30,536 bases of DNA from Candidatus Thioglobus plumae (GTDB lineage: Bacteria; Pseudomonadota; Gammaproteobacteria; PS1; Pseudothioglobaceae), in contig CAJVCM010000044.1 in assembly GCA_910595815.1 (NCBI GenBank), positions 1-30,536 of the forward strand, in the 5' to 3' direction. The notes beneath the pieces are model-generated. The model did not search any database and was not told where the DNA came from. It saw only the letters and a program-made list of their open reading frames with translations. The translations under genes and the position numbers were made by a program. Shown here piece after piece: positions 24,257-30,536 of the stretch (positions are counted from its first letter, which is position 1; each line of letters starts with the position of its first letter).

Positions 24257-24832
24257 ATGACGATTAAACTGATTGTTGGCCTAGGTAACCCAGGCAAAGA
24301 CTATCAGCCTCATCGCCACAATGTTGGTTTTTGGTTTTGTGATGCGCTTGCGCATTTATACTCAGGTACTTTCAAAAAAGAAACCAAGTTTTTTGGTGAG
24401 GTAGCGCAAGTTAATATTGCGGGGTCAAACCTGCGCTTACTAAAACCAAATACTTATATGAACCGCTCAGGTCAATCAATTCAAAGTATTGCCAAATTCT
24501 ATCAAATTAATACTGATGAGATTTTGGTGGCGCATGATGAGTTAGACCTTAACCCCGGTGTCGCTCGAATCAAATTTAGCGGAGGGCATGGTGGTCACAA
24601 CGGCCTTAGGGACACCATTAAAGCGTTTAGCAGTAACGATTTTTACCGACTAAGAATCGGCATTGGCCACCCGGGTGATAGGTCAAAAGTCGCTGATTTT
24701 GTTTTGCATACACCTAATAAATCAGAGGTTGAGCCGATACAAACAGCCTTGGTTAATTCGTTAAACGTTATTGAGCAAGTGATTAAAGGTGATATTGAGC
24801 CTGCCATGAAAACATTGCATACACAAGGATAA
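24257..24832 (+). CDS. pth: Peptidyl-tRNA hydrolase
   Basis: Pth frees tRNA from peptidyl-tRNA that drops off the ribosome. The 191-residue product begins IKLIVGLGNPGKDYQPHRHNVGF. Catalytic and binding residues match the E. coli set, shifted by one: Asn11, His21, Asn69, Asp94 and Asn115, in the contexts GLGNPG, HRHNVGF, TYMNRSGQS, AHDELDL and GGHGGHNGLRD. It lies 16 nt after rplY and 3 nt before ychF. Its Shine-Dalgarno is weak. Confidence 0.97.
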   Translation: MTIKLIVGLGNPGKDYQPHRHNVGFWFCDALAHLYSGTFKKETKFFGEVAQVNIAGSNLRLLKPNTYMNRSGQSIQSIAKFYQINTDEILVAHDELDLNPGVARIKFSGGHGGHNGLRDTIKAFSSNDFYRLRIGIGHPGDRSKVADFVLHTPNKSEVEPIQTALVNSLNVIEQVIKGDIEPAMKTLHTQG

Positions 24833-24835
24833 AAA

Positions 24836-25927
24836 ATGGGATTTAAATGTGGTATTGTTGGCTTGCCCAACGTCGGAAAATCAACTCTCTTTAATGCATT
24901 AACACAGGCAGGAATTGCATCAGAAAATTATCCTTTTTGTACCATTGAGCCGAATGTCGGTATCGTGCCGATTAATGATAAACGCCTACAACAACTGGCT
25001 GATATCGTCAACCCTGAAAAGATCTTGCCCACTAGCATGGAGTTTGTCGACATTGCTGGCTTGGTTGAGGGCGCTTCAAAAGGCGAGGGACTGGGCAACC
25101 AATTTTTAACCAATATTCGTGAAACTGATGCCATTGTTCATGTGGTTCGTTGTTTTGAAGATGAGGATATTATCCATGTTGCTGGCAAAATATCGCCACT
25201 CGATGATATTGAAATCATCAACACTGAGCTTGTATTAGCCGATCTAGCTGCGGTTGAAAAACTTTATCAAAAAGCCATTAAAAACACCAAATCTGGCCAA
25301 AAGGATGGACTGCCACTTAAGGCTTTGTTAGAAAAAATATTACCAACTCTTGAGGCAGGTGAATGTGCAAGAACACTATCTTACGACGAGGAAGAGCTCA
25401 AACTACTCAAGGGCTTCCAATTATTAACCATTAAGCCCGTACTCTACGTTGCTAATGTTAGTGAAGAAGGGTTTAGCGATAACCCGCACCTCGATGTTGT
25501 GACTAATTTTTCTAAAGCAGAGGGCTCACAAGTAGTGGCAATTTGTGCTGATATTGAAGCCGAAATCTCTGAACTCGACCTTGAAGAAAAACAAGAATTT
25601 TTATCTGAAATGGGTCAAATCGAATCTGGCCTAGATCGACTTATTAAGTCCGGATATGCCTTGCTAGGCCTACGAACCTATTTTACTGCTGGCGTCCAAG
25701 AGGTTCGTGCTTGGACTATTAACGCTGGTGACAGCGCACCGCAAGCAGCGGGTAAAATTCATGGTGATTTTGAAAAAGGCTTTATTCGCGCAGAAACAAT
25801 TGCCTTTGATGATTTCATCCAATTCAATGGTGAAAAAGGCGCTAAAGAGTCGGGAAAACTGCGCTCAGAAGGCAAGGACTACATTGTCCAAGACGGCGAT
25901 GTGGTACACTTCTTATTTAATGTTTAA
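24836..25927 (+). CDS. ychF: Ribosome-associated ATPase YchF (OLA1 family)
   Basis: YchF is an Obg-related ATPase that binds ribosomes and affects stress responses. The 363-residue product has the P-loop GLPNVGKST (9-17), the switch II DIAGLVEGASKGEGLGNQF (72-90), and NVSE (207-210) in place of the GTPase NKxD motif, which explains the ATP preference of this family. The C-terminal TGS domain ends GKDYIVQDGDVVHFLFNV. AAGGA precedes the ATG. It is 3 nt after pth. Confidence 0.97.
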   Translation: MGFKCGIVGLPNVGKSTLFNALTQAGIASENYPFCTIEPNVGIVPINDKRLQQLADIVNPEKILPTSMEFVDIAGLVEGASKGEGLGNQFLTNIRETDAIVHVVRCFEDEDIIHVAGKISPLDDIEIINTELVLADLAAVEKLYQKAIKNTKSGQKDGLPLKALLEKILPTLEAGECARTLSYDEEELKLLKGFQLLTIKPVLYVANVSEEGFSDNPHLDVVTNFSKAEGSQVVAICADIEAEISELDLEEKQEFLSEMGQIESGLDRLIKSGYALLGLRTYFTAGVQEVRAWTINAGDSAPQAAGKIHGDFEKGFIRAETIAFDDFIQFNGEKGAKESGKLRSEGKDYIVQDGDVVHFLFNV

Positions 25928-25945
25928 CCCTCAACAATTAGACCA

Positions 25946-27484
25946 ATGATCGCTAAAAAACAAACAAAATTACTCATTATTCTTGACGGTTGGGGACATT
26001 CTGATGTTGTTGAAAACAACGCAATCGCTCAAGCTAAAACCCCTGTTTGGGATAAATTTAACGAGCAATTCCCTCACTCTTTAATCAGCACTAGCGGTAA
26101 AGAAGTTGGGCTACCTGGCGAACAAATGGGTAATTCAGAGGTGGGCCACTTGAATTTAGGTGCGGGTCGTGTTGTTAAACAAGACTTTACCCGTATTCAC
26201 AATGAAATTGGAAACGGCGATTTCTTCAGAAATCCAATTTTAAGAAATTCATTGGATTATGCCAATGACAACAATAAAGCTGTTCACATTATGGGCTTAT
26301 TGTCAGATGGCGGCGTTCATTCACATGAAGAGCAGATTCATGCCATGTTAGAAATGACCAAAGAACGTGGTTGTAAAGAAGTGTATTTACACATTTTTTC
26401 CGACGGTCGAGACTGCGCTCAAAAAAGCGCTAAAAAATACATTCAAACACTCGAAGACAAAATTATAGAAATTGGTATCGGTGAAATTGCCAGCATTATC
26501 GGTCGCTATTTTTCAATGGACCGCGATAATCGCTGGGCACGTGTACGTTGTGCCTACGAACTAATTGCCAAAGGCAAGGGTAAGTTCTTGGCCAAGTCTG
26601 CCATCGATGCTATTGATATGGCTTATGAGCGTGGTGAAACAGACGAATTTGTTCAGTCAACGGTGATTAAAGCCCCAACCAAGATTAATAAGGGCGATGT
26701 GCTTATCTTTATGAATTATCGTGCCGACCGTGCTCGTCAAATTACACAAGCATTTTTTGATGAAAATTTCCAAGGGTTTTCACGTGGAACATTCGTCCCA
26801 ACACAGTTTGTTTGCCTGACTCAGTATAAAAAAGATTTTAATCTACCGGTGGCTTATCCTTCAGCTAAGTTAAACAATGTTTTGGGTAAATATTTGTCCA
26901 ACCTGGGCATGACTCAGCTCAGAATTGCTGAAACTGAAAAATATGCTCACGTTACTTTCTTCCTTAATGGTGGCGTTGAGCGCCCTTTTTATGGCGAAGA
27001 CCGAGTTTTGATTCCATCGCCTGATGTGGCTACTTACGACCTTAAACCAGAAATGAGTGCTTTTGAACTTACAGATGAGCTAGTAGAGCATATTGAAAGT
27101 CAAAAATACGACCTCATTATTTGTAATTTTGCCAATACCGATATGGTTGGTCACTCTGGCAAACTTGACGCCACCATCAAAGCTGTTGAAGCGGTTGATG
27201 CTTGCTTGGGTATCGTTTATCAAGCTATGCATGAAATTAATGGCGAGATACTAATCACAGCTGATCATGGCAATGCAGAGCAAATGGTTAATCCAGAAAC
27301 TGATGAAGTGCATACAGCACACACCACTAACTTAGTGCCATTACTTTTTATTAGTGATCGTGCTGCCACTATTTCTGAACCTGGTACGGGTGCTTTGTCT
27401 GATATTGCACCAACCCTGTTGACGATGATGGATATCGAGCAACCCGATGAGATGACGGGCTCTAGCTTACTAACCTTTGAATAA
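25946..27484 (+). CDS. gpmI: 2,3-bisphosphoglycerate-independent phosphoglycerate mutase
   Basis: GpmI interconverts 3- and 2-phosphoglycerate in glycolysis/gluconeogenesis with two Mn2+ ions. The 512-residue length is typical. The first metal site is in IILDGWG (Asp14), and the phosphoserine nucleophile is Ser64 in MGNSEVGHLNLGAGR. DGRD occurs in HIFSDGRDC, and the second metal cluster is ITADHGNAEQM near the C-terminus. No Shine-Dalgarno is visible; it begins 18 nt after ychF. With rpe next, the pair links central carbon metabolism to the pentose phosphate and Calvin cycles. Confidence 0.97.
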   Translation: MIAKKQTKLLIILDGWGHSDVVENNAIAQAKTPVWDKFNEQFPHSLISTSGKEVGLPGEQMGNSEVGHLNLGAGRVVKQDFTRIHNEIGNGDFFRNPILRNSLDYANDNNKAVHIMGLLSDGGVHSHEEQIHAMLEMTKERGCKEVYLHIFSDGRDCAQKSAKKYIQTLEDKIIEIGIGEIASIIGRYFSMDRDNRWARVRCAYELIAKGKGKFLAKSAIDAIDMAYERGETDEFVQSTVIKAPTKINKGDVLIFMNYRADRARQITQAFFDENFQGFSRGTFVPTQFVCLTQYKKDFNLPVAYPSAKLNNVLGKYLSNLGMTQLRIAETEKYAHVTFFLNGGVERPFYGEDRVLIPSPDVATYDLKPEMSAFELTDELVEHIESQKYDLIICNFANTDMVGHSGKLDATIKAVEAVDACLGIVYQAMHEINGEILITADHGNAEQMVNPETDEVHTAHTTNLVPLLFISDRAATISEPGTGALSDIAPTLLTMMDIEQPDEMTGSSLLTFE

Positions 27485-27523
27485 TAACCTTTATATAATT
27501 GAATTTAAAAACAGGAGAGAGAA

Positions 27524-28195
27524 ATGAAACAATCTAATTTTATCGCACCTTCTATCTTAGCCGCTGACTTTGCTAGACTAGGTGAAGAAGTTGATAATGT
27601 TCTACGTGATGGCGCTGACATCGTTCACTTTGACGTAATGGACAATCACTACGTGCCCAACCTAACCATTGGTCCATTGGTATGTGAAGCGCTTAGAAAT
27701 CACGGCGTAACGGCGCCAATTGATGTGCATTTAATGGTGAAGCCAGTTGACAGAATCATTCCTGATTTTGTAGCCGCAGGTGCTTCATACATTACTTTTC
27801 ATCCAGAGGCTTCTGAGCATATCGACAGAACTCTCGGCATGATTCAAGAAAGTGGTTGTAAGGCTGGCTTGGTGTTTAACCCAGCCACACCTTTACACGT
27901 GCTAGACAATGTCATGGATAAAGTAGATATGATCTTACTCATGTCAGTTAACCCTGGTTTTGGCGGACAATCATTTATCCCACACACCTTAGAAAAATGT
28001 CGTCAAGTGCGCAAGCTGATTGATGCAAGCGGTAGAGATATTCGTTTAGAGATCGATGGCGGTGTCAAAATTGACAACATTCGTGAAGTGGCTGAAGCCG
28101 GTGCTGACACGTTTGTTGCTGGTTCTGCAATCTTCAGTACTGATGATTACAAGGCTACGATTGACGCAATGCGTGCGGAGCTCGCAAAAGCATAA
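27524..28195 (+). CDS. rpe: Ribulose-phosphate 3-epimerase
   Basis: Rpe interconverts ribulose 5-phosphate and xylulose 5-phosphate in the pentose phosphate and Calvin-Benson cycles. The 223-residue TIM barrel has the metal ligands and acid/base residues His35, Asp37 (VHFDVMD), His69 (DVHLMV) and Asp177 (LEIDGGV), plus the phosphate-binding NPGFGGQSF. CAGGAGAG precedes the ATG. No gph follows. In a sulfide-oxidising autotroph the gene would serve CO2 fixation, but no RuBisCO is in the window. Confidence 0.97.
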   Translation: MKQSNFIAPSILAADFARLGEEVDNVLRDGADIVHFDVMDNHYVPNLTIGPLVCEALRNHGVTAPIDVHLMVKPVDRIIPDFVAAGASYITFHPEASEHIDRTLGMIQESGCKAGLVFNPATPLHVLDNVMDKVDMILLMSVNPGFGGQSFIPHTLEKCRQVRKLIDASGRDIRLEIDGGVKIDNIREVAEAGADTFVAGSAIFSTDDYKATIDAMRAELAKA

Positions 28196-28210
28196 GATTA
28201 ACGCATAGGC

Positions 28211-28239
28211 TTGTCGTAACAACACTGCTGCGGTATAAT
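28211..28239 (+). promoter_or_regulatory. Strong promoter of rpsB-tsf
   Basis: TTGTCG (28211-28216), a 17-nt spacer, and a perfect TATAAT (28234-28239). Transcription would start near 28246 and produce a 5' leader of about 218 nt before rpsB. The promoter begins 16 nt after the rpe stop. Confidence 0.7.
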
Positions 28240-28245
28240 AATGCG

Positions 28246-28463
28246 TTTTACGATTTTAGTTACTTTCTAAGTAATAAAAAATCAAAAAGTTGAGTTGGGC
28301 GTCTAGTTTCGATAATAGACGCCCAACTTATTTTAATGTATCACACAGCTTGACATGTTAGTCAGGGTGCCCTTTTTCAAAATAAAGGGTTGGCTAGCAG
28401 AAGCTGTGGAAGAAAGAAGTTGACTATAGGTCAGTATTCTTTATTAACCCCGGAGAAAATATT
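28246..28463 (+). promoter_or_regulatory. Structured 5' leader of rpsB, candidate S2 autoregulatory RNA
   Basis: The leader holds several stems: TTACTT/AAGTAA (28260-28274); the 13-bp stem 28293-28328; an outer stem CACAGCTT (28344-28351) / AAGCTGTG (28401-28408) enclosing CCCTTT/AAAGGG (28370-28389); and TGAC/GTCA (28421-28433). TAGTCA (28359-28364) could instead pair with TGACTA (28421-28426), giving an alternative fold. The Shine-Dalgarno GGAG is at 28452-28455. S2 represses its own mRNA through the rpsB leader in E. coli; whether this leader does so is inference. Confidence 0.5.
28293..28328 (+). terminator. Strong stem-loop in the rpe-rpsB gap (terminator or leader element)
   Basis: AGTTGGGCGTCTA (28293-28305) and TAGACGCCCAACT (28316-28328) form a perfect 13-bp stem with a 10-nt loop, extendable by a G-U and a U-A pair. 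An A-rich stretch precedes it and the weak tail TATTTTAATG follows. It could end rpe transcription, but it lies downstream of the rpsB promoter and would also be part of the rpsB leader. Confidence 0.6.
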
Positions 28464-29414
28464 ATGGCAAAAACGTCCATGAAAAAAATGTTAGAGGCTG
28501 GTGTACACTTTGGTCACCGTAGCCGTTTTTGGCACCCAAAAATGGAGCGCTACATTTATGGCACTCGTAACGGTGTACATATCATCAACCTAGAAAAAAC
28601 CTTACCAATGTTTAACGATGTACTGAATTTTGCATCAAAAACTGCGGCTGCAGGCGGTTCAATCTTATTCGTTGGCACCAAGAGAGCTGCTACCGATATC
28701 ATCAAAGAAGAGGCGATTCGTTGTGGCATGCCATACGTAAATCACCGCTGGTTAGGTGGTATGATGACAAACTACAAGACTATTAAAGCTTCTATTAAGC
28801 GTTTAAAAGATCTTGAGTTTTTAGCCGAAGAAAACTTTACCCAATTTGGTAAAAAAGAAGCGCTAATGATGACGCGTGAAATGGAAAAATTAGAACGCAG
28901 TTTAGGTGGTATTAAAGACTTGGGCGGTATTCCTGATGTTGTTTTTGTTATTGACATTGGTCATGAAAAAAATGCTATTAAAGAAGCGCAAAAGCTTAAA
29001 TTACCGCTTATTGGTATTGTAGACACCAATCATAATCCAGAAGGTATTGACTACGTTATTCCTGGCAATGACGATTCAATCAGAGCCATTGGTTTCTACG
29101 CTAGAGAGATTGCTAACGCCGTTTTAGAAGCGAAAGCTGCTGCCGGTACACAGGCTAAAGCCGCACCTGCTAAAAAGCCTGCTGCTAAGAAAGAAGAAGC
29201 AAAAACTGAAACTGTAGTAGCACCTAAAGAAGAGGCTAAAGAAGTGCCCGCTAAAGAAGCCGTTGCTGAAAAAGCCCCTGCTGAAGCGGAAAAGCTTGGA
29301 AAAACAGCACTTAATGCAATGAAAAAAGCAGAACTAGCTGATTATGCAAGCACTCAAGGTGTTGAAGTTAACGCTAGTGATACTAAAGCTCAAATGATTG
29401 AAAAGCTTACATAA
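28464..29414 (+). CDS. rpsB: 30S ribosomal protein S2 with long C-terminal extension
   Basis: S2 binds the small subunit near S1 and is needed for translation initiation. The 316-residue product is about 75 residues longer than the E. coli protein. The core (about 1-228) is normal: GVHFGHRSRFWHPKM, the NHRWLGGMMTNYKTI segment, and GIVDTNHNPEGIDYVIPGNDDS. Residues 229-277 are a linker of Ala, Lys, Glu and Pro. Residues 278-316 look like a small helix-loop-helix module (MKKAELADYASTQGVEV, then TKAQMIEKL), similar to SAP/HeH/LEM or Rho N-terminal type folds. The reading frame and base use continue smoothly and the stop is unambiguous. GGAG lies 8 nt before the ATG. It is followed by tsf. Confidence 0.97.
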   Translation: MAKTSMKKMLEAGVHFGHRSRFWHPKMERYIYGTRNGVHIINLEKTLPMFNDVLNFASKTAAAGGSILFVGTKRAATDIIKEEAIRCGMPYVNHRWLGGMMTNYKTIKASIKRLKDLEFLAEENFTQFGKKEALMMTREMEKLERSLGGIKDLGGIPDVVFVIDIGHEKNAIKEAQKLKLPLIGIVDTNHNPEGIDYVIPGNDDSIRAIGFYAREIANAVLEAKAAAGTQAKAAPAKKPAAKKEEAKTETVVAPKEEAKEVPAKEAVAEKAPAEAEKLGKTALNAMKKAELADYASTQGVEVNASDTKAQMIEKLT

Positions 29415-29475
29415 GACAAGCACATATTAAAGCGCTTTCCTACAACGGTGAGTGCAATACACATAGGAGACACTT

Positions 29476-30360
29476 ATGGCAGCAATTACAGCAGCTTCAG
29501 TTAAAGAATTAAGAGAAAGAACAGGTGCAGGCATGATGGACTGCAAAAAAGCCCTAACAGAAACCAATGGTGATATGGAGGCAGCGATTGACCTTATGCG
29601 TACATCGGGTGCTGCTAAAGCTGCTAAAAAATCAGGCCGTATCGCTGCAGAAGGTCTTGTTAAAGTTAACATCAGTGATGATGGAAAAACAGCAACAATC
29701 TTAGAGGTTAACTCTGAGACTGACTATGTTACTAAAGGTGATGACTTTATTGATTTTGTTGACGCCTTGGGTGTGTTAGCACTTAAAACAACGCCTGCCA
29801 ATATTGACGAGTTTTTAACTCAAACGTTAGATAATGGTGATTCGTTAGAGAAGTCTAGAGAAGACATTGTAGCTAAAGTTGGTGAGAACATTGCTATTCG
29901 ACGCGTACAAACCGTCACTGTTAGTGGCAACGGCGTTATCGGTGCTTACAAACATGGCGAGCGTATCGCAGTATTGGCCGTCCTAGAGGGTGGTGATGAA
30001 GCGCTAGCCAAAGACATTGCTATGCATATTGCGGCAACACGCCCTGAATGTGTTACCGAAGACGAACTAAGCGCTGATCTTTTAGAAAGAGAAAAGGCTA
30101 TTTTTGTCGAGCAAGCAAGAGAATCTGGCAAGCCGGACAATATTATCGAAAAGATGATTGTTGGCCGCATGAAAAAGTTTGTAAACGAAGTAACGCTTTA
30201 TGGCCAAGCTTTTGTTAAAGACCCAGACACAACTGTAGGCGCGCTTGCAAAATCAAACGGGGCTGAAGTTAAGTCTTTCATCCGTTTTGAAGTAGGCGAA
30301 GGCATTGAGAAGAAAGAAGAAAACTTTGCAGAAGAAGTAGCGGCCCAAATGAAAGGCTAG
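29476..30360 (+). CDS. tsf: Translation elongation factor Ts
   Basis: EF-Ts exchanges GDP on EF-Tu. The 294-residue product starts with the UBA-like domain VKELRERTGAGMMDCKKALTE, followed by the core domain. The EF-Tu-contacting motif reads SETDYVTK, with Tyr84 where most members have Phe (TDFV). The C-terminal part with dimerisation and coiled-coil segments is complete. AGGAG lies close upstream of the ATG. It is 61 nt after rpsB, the usual operon. pyrH, the common next gene, is absent; a terminator follows instead. Confidence 0.97.
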   Translation: MAAITAASVKELRERTGAGMMDCKKALTETNGDMEAAIDLMRTSGAAKAAKKSGRIAAEGLVKVNISDDGKTATILEVNSETDYVTKGDDFIDFVDALGVLALKTTPANIDEFLTQTLDNGDSLEKSREDIVAKVGENIAIRRVQTVTVSGNGVIGAYKHGERIAVLAVLEGGDEALAKDIAMHIAATRPECVTEDELSADLLEREKAIFVEQARESGKPDNIIEKMIVGRMKKFVNEVTLYGQAFVKDPDTTVGALAKSNGAEVKSFIRFEVGEGIEKKEENFAEEVAAQMKG

Positions 30361-30378
30361 TACAAAACTCAAGCAAAT

Positions 30379-30404
30379 AAAAAAGGCGCGAAAGCGCCTT
30401 TTTT
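30379..30404. terminator. Bidirectional intrinsic terminator after tsf
   Basis: An 11-bp stem AAAAAAGGCGC (30379-30389) / GCGCCTTTTTT (30394-30404) closes a GAAA tetraloop, with T6 on one side and A6 on the other. It is able to terminate both tsf and a gene coming from the right. Confidence 0.93.
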
Positions 30405-30434
30405 ATTGTTTAAAACACACAGAATAAATATATA

Positions 30435-30536
30435 TTAATCACTATGGCTTATAGGTGTGGCCTTATCAAGTACAGGTCTAGATGTGTAACCAAATATATC
30501 AATATCTTGATATATATAAACATCCTCTTTTGTAAA
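30435..30536 (-). CDS. Possible C-terminal end of an unidentified convergent gene
   Basis: On the minus strand a frame is open from the window edge (30536) to a TAA at 30435-30437, giving 33 residues. It includes DIFGYTSRPVLDKATPISHSD at the end. I do not recognise it. Support is positional: it stops about 30 nt before a bidirectional terminator and converges with tsf. A 33-codon open stretch can occur by chance, so this is tentative. If real, the rest of the gene lies beyond 30536. Confidence 0.4.
   Translation of the reverse strand, partial: FTKEDVYIYQDIDIFGYTSRPVLDKATPISHSD

Noticed and set aside
27494..27499. TATAAT before rpe, as an rpe promoter.
   Set aside because: No -35 at 16-18 nt; the nearest TTACTA is 21 nt away. 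rpe is more likely transcribed with gpmI.
28350..28383. Perfect TTGACA at 28350-28355 upstream of rpsB, as a second promoter.
   Set aside because: No acceptable -10 lies 16-18 nt downstream (the region reads through a T-run). The hexamer is better explained as part of the outer leader stem.
29429..29438. Palindrome AAAGCGCTTT between rpsB and tsf.
   Set aside because: A 10-bp self-complementary run with no loop cannot form a hairpin, and there is no T-run; no function supported.
1..30536. tRNA, rRNA, CRISPR, insertion sequences, prophage or defence genes.
   Set aside because: I read the gaps for cloverleaf, repeat-spacer and terminal-repeat patterns and found none; all long frames have housekeeping identities.

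Overview
The window (about 30.5 kb, moderately AT-rich) is a dense piece of gammaproteobacterial chromosome. Every gene I can identify is core metabolism or information processing. I see no insertion sequence, prophage, CRISPR array, rRNA or tRNA. The gene neighbourhoods are typical of Gammaproteobacteria: nadK-recN divergent from grpE, dsbD-aroQ-accB-accC, rplY-pth-ychF and rpsB-tsf. A sulfide:quinone oxidoreductase with all three redox cysteines sits back to back with the ATP synthase operon. Together with the base composition and compact layout, this suggests a sulfur-oxidising gammaproteobacterium, possibly of the SUP05/Thioglobus/bivalve thiotrophic symbiont group. That placement is inference.

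Layout. 1-929 (+): 3' end of ampD, then kdsC. 1015-7818 (-): complete ATP synthase operon atpIBEFHAGDC, separated from kdsC by a bidirectional terminator. 7819-8023: divergent regulatory region with two inverted repeats. 8024-9310 (+): SQR. 9350-11845 (-): recN and nadK. 11923-12468 (+): grpE. 12639-13277 (+): adk, with a long structured leader and a strong terminator. 13437-15665 (+): dsbD with a duplicated N-terminal domain. 15771-23430 (+): a tightly packed run aroQ-accB-accC-argC-erpA-gltA-ubiE-ubiJ-ubiB. 23572-28195 (+): rplY-pth-ychF-gpmI-rpe. 28464-30360 (+): rpsB-tsf behind a 5' leader of about 218 nt. 30435-30536 (-): possible end of an unidentified convergent gene.

How the genes may work together. 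SQR would feed sulfide electrons into the quinone pool; UbiE, UbiJ and UbiB make or support ubiquinone; and the ATP synthase uses the proton gradient that results. ErpA supplies Fe-S clusters. GltA, GpmI, Rpe, AccB/AccC, AroQ and ArgC cover central carbon, fatty acid, aromatic and arginine synthesis. DsbD exports reducing power to periplasmic thiols. RpsB, Tsf, RplY, Pth, YchF and GrpE serve translation and folding.

I found no convincing undescribed multi-gene system. The most unusual items are: ribosomal protein S2 with a charged linker and a C-terminal SAP/HeH-like helical module (28464-29414); DsbD with two complete, cysteine-bearing N-terminal domains; terminator-like or multi-stem leaders upstream of adk, rplY and rpsB; and the symmetric elements around the SQR and atp promoters.
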